NCBI RefSeq assembly: GCF_002379585.1
Contig: NZ_DFUE01000009.1
Location: forward strand, 1-41,345
Direction: 5' to 3'
Length of the DNA: 41,345 bases
Origin: Pseudomonas sp. UBA4194
GTDB taxonomy: Bacteria > Pseudomonadota > Gammaproteobacteria > Pseudomonadales > Pseudomonadaceae
Below are positions 25,120 to 31,617 of the stretch, one piece after another. A program made the translations under genes and the position numbers. Each line of letters begins with the position of its first letter. Position 1 is the stretch's first letter. The notes beneath the pieces were generated by a model. That model had not been told where the DNA came from. It did no database searches and worked only from the letters and a program-made list of their open reading frames with translations.

Positions 25120-27756
25120 CTACCAGGCATAACGTACGCCGAGGCTTGCGCCCCAAGGCTGCTCGATGTGTTCGCCATTGCTGTAGTCGAAGTCGGCATG
25201 CAGTTGCAGGCTGTCGGATATCTGCGCGATGACCCCGGCGCCAAGCTCGCCGCGCGTGCCGGAAAGATCGTTGGCAAACGAGTTGTCGTTGACTTTGACG
25301 CGGTTGCCATTGGCAAACTCGTGGGCTGCCGCCACCTTGATGTAGGGCTGTACCACGCCGCCCCCGGCTAACGGGAAATTACGCCCCAGGTGCGTACCTA
25401 CCTTGCCCAGCCACGAGTCGGCGCCATTGCTGCGCGCCTGCATGCCGTTGTCCAGCGCGTAGTGGTCACCCTGCACCCATAACGCAGACAGCTGGGCGAA
25501 GGGCTCCAGGTACCAGTTGTCGGCGAGCTTGATGTGCTTGCCCACTTCCAGCGAGGCGCCCACGCCGTAGTTGTCGTAATCGCCGCCGGTACGGCTGCCA
25601 TCGCTGACGCGTACATCGGACTGGTTCTGGAACCGGTTGAGCTTGACCACCGCGTCCACGTAGTAACCACCTTCGGACAACCAGGTGCTGTACAGCCCCA
25701 TGTAGTAGCTGTCGACGTCGCCGGAAGTGCCTGCCTCAAGGTCCAGATCGGAGCGGCTGTAGCCGCCCATCAGGCCCACCAGCCACTGACCATTGCTGGC
25801 CGGCAGCGGGGCATCGACGCCAAAGGTCACGCCGTGCTGGCGCTGCTGATAGGCCACTCCACCACCGGCCGACAGGTCGTAGCGGCCACCGTAGGTGCGC
25901 ACCCAGGCGCCACTGATGCCGCGCCCCAGGCGCAACTCGCCCATGCGACTGCGCAGCGTGGTGAGTTCGCCGTACCACACGGTAGGCGCGGCGCTGAACA
26001 GGCCGATGACCGAGCGCGCACCGGGGGTGACGACCGGGCCGCCGCCGTCGCCTGGGTCCACGGGGTCTACCGGATCGATCGGGTTTACCGGATCGACTGG
26101 GTCAACCGGATCAACCGGATCAACCGGATCGACGGCGCCTCGCTGGACCAGCAACCAGTCCTGCCCCTGCTTGCGCAGGTCGTAGACGTAGGTGCCGGCA
26201 TCGACCTGGCCGCCCAGCACGGCGAAAGTGCCTGGGCTACTGCCGGTCTGTACCACGGTCAGGGCAGTGCCCGGCGCCGGATCGACCCCGCTGCTGGCGT
26301 TGTGGATGGCCAGCACATGACTGCCGGCGGCTTCGCCTGTCACCACCAGACGATCCCCCTGTACAGTGCCCAGATCAGTGCTCAGGTCGAACACGCCGCT
26401 GCCGCTTAAACTGCCTGTCTGCAAGGTCCGATAGGCGCCGCTGCTGCCGCCCAACGCTACCCTGCTGCCGTTCATCGCCAGGCTGGCGACTTGCGAGTCG
26501 CCGGTCATGGTCCACAGTGAGCCGTCAGCCAGGCTAACGTTGCCCGCCTGGCTCAGTTGGCCATTGAACGTGGAGGCCTGGGCCAGATTCAGATTGAGCG
26601 GGCCCGTGCCGTTGCCTGCCCACGTGCTCGCGCTCAGGGTCATGTCTGCCGTGGCGGTATCGTTGACAATGACGCTGCCGACCAAGCTGCTGTCGCCCAG
26701 GTTCAGCTGTGCCTGCGAGGCTTCGCTGACGTTCGTATCGCCAACCCAACGACTCGCCTGCAGGGTTAGATCGAGCCGCGAACCACCGGCCAGCAGGGCA
26801 TTGCCGGTCAGCGTACTGGCGTCGCGGGCAGCCAGGGTCAGCGCGCTGGCACCACTGAGCAGCAGGTCGCCGGTCACGCTGCTGCCTTGGGTCAGCTCGC
26901 CGGTGACCTGCGAGGCCTCCGTCAGGGTAAGGCCACCGTTCAGCGTGCTGGCAGATACTTGCATGTCAAGGGTCGAGGCTTGCGTCACCTCCACCGCAAC
27001 GCCATTGCCTCCGGTCACGCTGGAGCCATTGGCCAGGCTCAGGCTGCCGGCGGTGGCCAGCGGATACAAGGTCGCCCCCACCAACACGGCGCTCCCGCGG
27101 GTGCTCTGCAAGCTTGAGCCATCGAGCGTCAGTTGGGTGGCCGCACGGGGGGTGCCGCCACCACCGCCGTTTGCAATCAGTGTGGCAGCGTGGTTGGCCC
27201 CGCTGGCGCTGCTGCGTACCAGGTTCATGTCCGATGACAGCACCGACAGCCCTACTCCCCCCAAATACGGCTGCGTGCGGCCGTCATCGATGCCGGATAT
27301 CTGCGAGCCAGTGATGTTCACCACGGCCCCGGTACTGCTCTGGATGCCTCGCCCGAAGCCGGTCACGGCACTGTTGGTCAGGGTGAGCACGGCAGAGGTC
27401 TCGGCCACCAGGAAGATACCGTTAGCCGACGGTGCGCTGAGTGCGCTATTGGCCACCGTGGCCGTGGAGGCGTCCAGAAGCAACGCCTCCGCGAAGTTGC
27501 GTGCGTTGACGGCCGCGCCGTCCAGTTCAGCCGTACTCCCGCTGCGTACTCCGATATCCAGGGTCGCACCGCCCGGGTCGACGATCAGGGTGCCGCCACG
27601 CACTACCGACCACTCTTCGATCGCGGAGCCTGGGCCAACCCTGACGCGGGCGAAAGGGCCATCTACCACGGCTGCTGCCGCGACACCAGGCAGTGTCAAT
27701 ACCGCGGCACCCAGCAACGCGGTCCAGCGCACAGGGCCGTGAATAATATTATTCAT
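25120..27756 (-). CDS. Autotransporter with Ala/Ser/Thr-rich beta-helix passenger and (VDP)n linker (AT2)
   Basis: 878-aa autotransporter. ATG 27756 has AAAGGAG seven bases upstream. Signal peptide MNNIIHGPVRWTALLGAAVLTLPGVAAAA. The passenger (about 30-570) has many short TLTG/SVTG/LNL motifs, consistent with a beta-helix. A linker of VDP/VNP/IDP triplets (DNA about 26053-26133) precedes the barrel (about 615-878), which is about as similar to the AT1 barrel as tandem duplicates would be: WYGELTTLRSRMGELRLG, GTSGDVDSYYMGLYSTWLSEGGYYVDA. The final residues are RYAW, so the C-terminus is Trp rather than the usual Phe. AT1 lacks the VDP linker. It probably shares a transcript with AT1; the promoter must lie in the AT-rich 27757-28054 gap shared with the divergent gene at 28055. 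Confidence 0.9.
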   Translation of the reverse strand: MNNIIHGPVRWTALLGAAVLTLPGVAAAAVVDGPFARVRVGPGSAIEEWSVVRGGTLIVDPGGATLDIGVRSGSTAELDGAAVNARNFAEALLLDASTATVANSALSAPSANGIFLVAETSAVLTLTNSAVTGFGRGIQSSTGAVVNITGSQISGIDDGRTQPYLGGVGLSVLSSDMNLVRSSASGANHAATLIANGGGGGTPRAATQLTLDGSSLQSTRGSAVLVGATLYPLATAGSLSLANGSSVTGGNGVAVEVTQASTLDMQVSASTLNGGLTLTEASQVTGELTQGSSVTGDLLLSGASALTLAARDASTLTGNALLAGGSRLDLTLQASRWVGDTNVSEASQAQLNLGDSSLVGSVIVNDTATADMTLSASTWAGNGTGPLNLNLAQASTFNGQLSQAGNVSLADGSLWTMTGDSQVASLAMNGSRVALGGSSGAYRTLQTGSLSGSGVFDLSTDLGTVQGDRLVVTGEAAGSHVLAIHNASSGVDPAPGTALTVVQTGSSPGTFAVLGGQVDAGTYVYDLRKQGQDWLLVQRGAVDPVDPVDPVDPVDPVNPIDPVDPVDPGDGGGPVVTPGARSVIGLFSAAPTVWYGELTTLRSRMGELRLGRGISGAWVRTYGGRYDLSAGGGVAYQQRQHGVTFGVDAPLPASNGQWLVGLMGGYSRSDLDLEAGTSGDVDSYYMGLYSTWLSEGGYYVDAVVKLNRFQNQSDVRVSDGSRTGGDYDNYGVGASLEVGKHIKLADNWYLEPFAQLSALWVQGDHYALDNGMQARSNGADSWLGKVGTHLGRNFPLAGGGVVQPYIKVAAAHEFANGNRVKVNDNSFANDLSGTRGELGAGVIAQISDSLQLHADFDYSNGEHIEQPWGASLGVRYAW
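26053..26133 (-). repeat. Short tandem repeat encoding the VDP linker of AT2
   Basis: About nine 9-bp units (variants of GATCCGGTT on the coding strand) encode repeated V-D-P triplets, with N-P and I-D-P variants. Unit number in such repeats can change by slippage without frameshift, as the units are multiples of three. Confidence 0.85.
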
Positions 27757-28054
27757 GACGAACTCCTTTGAATAAACTTTTTTGAAAGTTAAAAGGATGC
27801 TTCAACTCGAGTTGTTATAGTAGCTAGGGTTTATAGCGCGTCTAGTTGAATTTTAATTTTCACGCATATTTTGTTTTTATCATTGCAGTCGCTGTGAGCG
27901 GTGCTAGCGTTGAATAACGCGCCGGATCATTTCGGCTCGCCAAACCGTTTCCCGAACTTGCAGTGCGTCAAATTATTTTCACGCGCTGCTGTCGTGAAAA
28001 TAATAAGTGGTATCGAATGCTGAATTTAACTTTCATTCGTATTGGAGATTCAGA
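27757..28054. promoter_or_regulatory. AT-rich divergent promoter region between AT2 and the 695-aa Ig-like gene
   Basis: 298 bp without a gene, rich in A/T. It contains a perfect 11-bp inverted repeat ATTATTTTCAC (27972-27982) and GTGAAAATAAT (27994-28004) with an 11-bp spacer, 50 bp before the start at 28055. It must serve AT2 (minus) and the Ig-like gene (plus). Confidence 0.55.
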
Positions 28055-30142
28055 ATGGCAACTTACAAATCATCGTCTCCCGCCCCGACTGCGCCCGTGG
28101 CCGGTACATCGGCGAGGGTATACAAGGTCCAAAAGATCATGCCGCCTGGGTTGGCTCGCTCGACGCCGAGCTCAACCGTACGCGACGCTTCCGGCAGAGC
28201 AACGGTAGACGGTGGACCGGCGACAGTGCCTGAGGCCATTCCGGGCCACCCACAAAACCTGATTCCCGCCAGCAAGAACAATGCGCCCTTCAAGATTGCC
28301 ATTCCGTTCCATACCAGTATGTCCGATGGTGATGCGATTCAGCTGATGCTCGACGATGCGCCGGTCAATGTCCCGCCTTTGGAAGTAGCCGAGCTGGGCG
28401 GAGAATTTGTGCGCGAGTTCCCGGCAGACCTGGCTCACGGTATATACAACGTGACGTATGAAGTGAAGGATCCCGGCGGCAACGTGGTAGCAGGCACTCC
28501 GCAGATAAAGTTGCGCATCGACCGCGTAGCGCCAGGTGGAACGCGCATGCCAACATTGGTGTTTGCGCCCGAGGTAATCGCGCAGGGCATCACGCGGGAC
28601 AAGCTTGTGCCGAATGCTTCAGGCGACCCTGTGCTCAAGGTGACACTGCCGGACTACTTCGGTATGGAAGATTTCGACGAGGTCAAACCCCACTACAGAG
28701 CGACGTCAGGAGGCGCCGAGTTGATCATCGCGGGGGCACAGAAAATCGTTCCTGCTGGCGGGGCGGGCACGGACCTGGAGCTTGAGATCCCCTTGGCGGG
28801 GCTGCAAGCCATGAACGACGGTGTGCGCTGGTTCGGCTACACGCTCACCGATCTGGCAGGCAATATCAGTAGCGGGCGCGCCGACGAGGTTGAGCTGGCT
28901 GTTGTGATCAGCGATGCACCCGTGGACGCCGATCTGGCGCTGCCCGACATCGCGTTGTTCAGCGATGACGGCCTGATCAGCGAGGCTGACGCTCGCACAC
29001 CAGTGCGCGTGAGAATTCCGCAAATCCCCAAAGCGCTCGGTGGCGACGAGGTGATTTTCTACCTTGGCACTTCCAGCACCAGCAGGCTGCGCATTGACAC
29101 CGCCGACCTTGCCAAGCCCTTCGTGCTGGAGTTCGATCTGCCATACGACTTCGTTGCCAATGGCGGCGGTACGGGCTCACCCCAGCGGTACACCGACGAG
29201 GGGTACTACGAGATCTACCGCGGCGTCACGCATATGGCCTCCTCTGGCGCCAACCCGGTAGCGGTGGACATCACCGTGGCCCCCGGCCCAGACCCTAACC
29301 CGGGCACCCCGGAAAATGAGCTGTTAAGGGTGCTGACGGTGGTGGCAGACAGTGGTGCTACCGATATCATTGATAGTACCGACTTGGAGAAGGACGCCAA
29401 GGTCATCATTCCCTTCTTTGCCGACACTGCCACGCCGCCGGGTGATAACGACTACCTGCGGGAACGCGACGTCATCACTGTCTATTGGAACGGTGTAGCC
29501 CTTGCGGACAGATATACGATAGCCGCCGGCGATGAACTCGCCAAACTAGATCTGCAAGTCACCGCAACGTCAGCGGAAATGAAGGCAGGCAGGCCAGGTA
29601 TGAGACCCGTCCACTACACCGTGACTCGGGCCGTCTCCACCACACCGCCGGTGAACAACGTAGCCTTGGCGTTCGCCAAGGATGTACAGGTTATTTCCAT
29701 GGATTTGCTGCCCGGTGGGCCAGGTGGATTGCCGGCGGCAGAATTTACCGAGCGCACCCCAGCGAGCAATTCGTTGAACAAGGCACAGTTGGAGGACGGC
29801 ACACCATTCCGGGTACTTCTTGACTACGCCAACGTGGCCGTGGGCGACAAGATCAAACTCACGCTTCAGGGCTATTATGGTATGACCGGTTCGGGGACCC
29901 CAACGCCCAACACCACGCTCGTGCTGGATTACGACCTGACGGAGGACGATATGCAGCACCTGCCGGGTGGCCCGGTCAAGGTCCACGACTTCGATATCGC
30001 GGTCTCGTACTTCTCCAAGAAATGGGTCCTTGAGCCCGTTGGCCGGGGATCAGTAACGGCCGTCTATTCCATTGATGGTGAATACGGCGAAGGGGGTCCC
30101 TCTACTTCGATATTCGTGCGGATCTACGCGGTTGATTTGTAG
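28055..30142 (+). CDS. Ig-like multi-module protein without a signal peptide, relative of the 1474-aa protein
   Basis: 695-aa protein of unknown function. The frame opens at GTG 28007, but ATG 28055 has GGAG seven bases upstream and gives MATYKSSSPAPTAPVAG. There is no Sec signal or membrane segment. From about residue 70 it consists of roughly five beta-rich modules of about 110-130 aa. The clearest (RERDVITVYWNGVALADRYTI, then RPGMRPVHYTVTR) matches EGDVISLFWAGEVFQYGPLV...RPGMDLVVRYSIRD in the 1474-aa protein, so the two genes are paralogous in architecture. It lacks the RPxISEVRDS repeats and the C-terminal jelly-roll. It ends in a beta-rich segment with no RTX motifs. It is divergent from the autotransporter pair and convergent with the PAAR-toxin gene. 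It may share a role with the larger protein. Confidence 0.8.
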   Translation: MATYKSSSPAPTAPVAGTSARVYKVQKIMPPGLARSTPSSTVRDASGRATVDGGPATVPEAIPGHPQNLIPASKNNAPFKIAIPFHTSMSDGDAIQLMLDDAPVNVPPLEVAELGGEFVREFPADLAHGIYNVTYEVKDPGGNVVAGTPQIKLRIDRVAPGGTRMPTLVFAPEVIAQGITRDKLVPNASGDPVLKVTLPDYFGMEDFDEVKPHYRATSGGAELIIAGAQKIVPAGGAGTDLELEIPLAGLQAMNDGVRWFGYTLTDLAGNISSGRADEVELAVVISDAPVDADLALPDIALFSDDGLISEADARTPVRVRIPQIPKALGGDEVIFYLGTSSTSRLRIDTADLAKPFVLEFDLPYDFVANGGGTGSPQRYTDEGYYEIYRGVTHMASSGANPVAVDITVAPGPDPNPGTPENELLRVLTVVADSGATDIIDSTDLEKDAKVIIPFFADTATPPGDNDYLRERDVITVYWNGVALADRYTIAAGDELAKLDLQVTATSAEMKAGRPGMRPVHYTVTRAVSTTPPVNNVALAFAKDVQVISMDLLPGGPGGLPAAEFTERTPASNSLNKAQLEDGTPFRVLLDYANVAVGDKIKLTLQGYYGMTGSGTPTPNTTLVLDYDLTEDDMQHLPGGPVKVHDFDIAVSYFSKKWVLEPVGRGSVTAVYSIDGEYGEGGPSTSIFVRIYAVDL

Positions 30143-30231
30143 AAAGTAAAGGCTTCACCGCCAGAAAACTGTGCTGATGCCCATCGTCGGCCATGGAGAC
30201 GCTCGACAGGATGGGCAAGGTGCAGGCTCCC

Positions 30232-30260
30232 TGCAGGAGCGGGCTCGCCCGCGAAAAGGC
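30232..30260. repeat. Single REP-like palindrome
   Basis: CTGCAGGAGCGGGCTCGCCCGCGAA-type copy between the convergent 695-aa gene and PAAR gene. It is solitary and adjoins the terminator hairpin. Confidence 0.7.
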
Positions 30261-30292
30261 CCGGCGCACGCCATTACAGCGTGCGCCGGGCC
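30252..30292 (-). terminator. Intrinsic terminator of the PAAR-toxin gene
   Basis: GGCCCGGCGCACGC (30258-30271) and GCGTGCGCCGGGCC (30279-30292) form a perfect 14-bp stem with a 7-nt loop. On the minus strand it is followed by TTTT. The gene's TAA stop (30274-30276) lies in the loop, so the final codons are part of the stem. It may also stop transcripts from 28055. Confidence 0.8.
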
Positions 30293-31239
30293 GCGCCCCA
30301 CTGCTGCTGATCCGGAGCAAGAATGCGCTCCATGAGGTGCTGCGCGGTCAGCATGCCAGGCCCTGGGCTTTGATAGAGTTGCACGCCGATATCGATGGCC
30401 AGGCGATCAGCGGCATCGACCCCGCGCTGCAATGCGTGCTCCATGGTCGTGACAGGCTTGTAGGGGGCGTTGATGGGGCCAAGGATGGCCGCCAGGTCCA
30501 GTTGATCACCGTCCAGCAGCGCCCCAGCGCTGAACCCCGCTGCCATGCCCACGTACCCATAGTGGATGCCTACCCAGATGCGTTGGTGAAACTGGTACGC
30601 GTCATTTTCAAGCCACGGGCTCCCACTGCGTCGAGCCAGCTGGGCGGCGTAGTTCCAATTCGAGTCGCTGCCAAAGCATTCATTCCACAGCTTCAACGCC
30701 GCCGCTTGGTGCTGCCGTGCCAGGACTCGAGGGTGCCGCGTCCAGCATTTGGCAAACCATGGCCGGGCGATGTAGCGGCTGGTTTCTGCGCTGAGGTCGT
30801 AACTGTTTAAAAGCGCCAGCCGCCGTACGCGCGCATCGCGTACGTTGTTGTTCATCTGGCCGGCCATGTAGGCGGCAATCCAGCGCATCTGGTGCGGTTT
30901 GCGAGGCTTGGCCGCCAGCCCCCGGTCTGCGGTGCGCGAAGGCGAGCACTTTTGAGGGTGGGCCGAGTGGTAGTGAATGTTGAGGAATGAAGGAATCAGG
31001 CGTGCACCGCAGGGGCAATCGCTGCGGCTGTCCATGCTGCCCGCAACGCGCCGACCGCCGCTTTTCAAGTGGACGATTCCCCCGCGGATAGGGTACGCCG
31101 CGTACGTGACGCCGCATGACACCAGGTCCCCCTCGCGAGCGCGAAACAGGCTACCCAACGTCACCTCGCGCTCGCCCTCCAGCACGCTGCCGCCACAGGT
31201 TGTCTTATCGCCCACCCGAATGAAGTAACCCACCGCCAT
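30274..31239 (-). CDS. PAAR-domain protein with C-terminal Ntox44-like toxin region (candidate type VI effector)
   Basis: 321 aa. Residues 1 to about 85 form a PAAR domain (FIRVGDKTTCGGSVLEG...REGDLVSCG...YPIRGGIVHL), which caps the VgrG spike of type VI secretion systems. A middle part contains CPCGARLIPS. The C-terminal region from about 118 resembles polymorphic toxin type 44: AYMAGQMNNNVRD, NSYDLSAETS, the HYGYVGMAAGFS segment at 226-237, and a final DAADRLAIDIGVQLY. The assignment comes from motif memory, not a search, and I do not assert the biochemical activity. Start ATG 31239 has AGAGG about 8 nt upstream. No vgrG, adaptor or obvious immunity gene is next to it; neighbours are an Ig-like protein (convergent) and a type I ABC transporter (divergent). 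Confidence 0.8.
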   Translation of the reverse strand: MAVGYFIRVGDKTTCGGSVLEGEREVTLGSLFRAREGDLVSCGVTYAAYPIRGGIVHLKSGGRRVAGSMDSRSDCPCGARLIPSFLNIHYHSAHPQKCSPSRTADRGLAAKPRKPHQMRWIAAYMAGQMNNNVRDARVRRLALLNSYDLSAETSRYIARPWFAKCWTRHPRVLARQHQAAALKLWNECFGSDSNWNYAAQLARRSGSPWLENDAYQFHQRIWVGIHYGYVGMAAGFSAGALLDGDQLDLAAILGPINAPYKPVTTMEHALQRGVDAADRLAIDIGVQLYQSPGPGMLTAQHLMERILAPDQQQWGAARRTL

Positions 31240-31403
31240 AGCCTTGCCTCTTCATGAAATGCAAAGCCTCGAGGGCCGCAAAGGGTGTGTAGTCTCAATA
31301 GAACATGGCGCTATGTCTGTAGGGCAATTCCCAAAGTGAGCTAGGACGGCTCGCTATTGGCTCGGCCCCTGATGCCCGCCATGCGCATGTTGATTTCGCG
31401 GTG

Positions 31404-31423
31404 TGACCGCTCGCGTTTCTGAG
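31404..31423. repeat. 20-bp sequence repeated, inverted, at 17191-17210
   Basis: TGACCGCTCGCGTTTCTGAG is identical to the reverse complement of 17191-17210. Each copy sits within a small hairpin. They are 14.2 kb apart and bracket the Ig-like/autotransporter/PAAR genes. Confidence 0.65.
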
Positions 31424-31432
31424 CCGGTTCGG

Positions 31433-31465
31433 ACGCCATCGCGGGCAGAGCCCGCTCCCACAGGG
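31433..31465. repeat. Single REP palindrome upstream of the ABC transporter
   Basis: Standard GCGGGCAGAGCCCGC stem with the CTCCCACAGG tail, unpaired with any inverted partner nearby. Confidence 0.8.
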
Positions 31466-31617
31466 GGTGTGCGTTGGGCCGTTGGGGGTTGGTCGGAAAA
31501 GTCCTACGTTGTTATAGGAAACGCCTTGCATAGATTGTTGGCCGGGTTGGGGAGAATTCGCGGTCATTCTTTATGTAGGAAGGTGCTCCCTCAAGAAGGG
31601 GTGCGCCGGGGCAGCAT

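Larger units (their letters stand above)
31240..31617. other. Intergenic region with REP, shared 20-mer and small inverted repeats
   Basis: 378 bp between the divergent PAAR-toxin and ABC genes. It holds the hairpin GCGGT-GTG-ACCGC (31399-31410) overlapping the 20-mer TGACCGCTCGCGTTTCTGAG (31404-31423), a single REP at about 31433-31465, and TCCTA-8 nt-TAGGA (31502-31519). No open frame here looks like a gene. The promoters of both flanking genes must be here. Confidence 0.6.
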
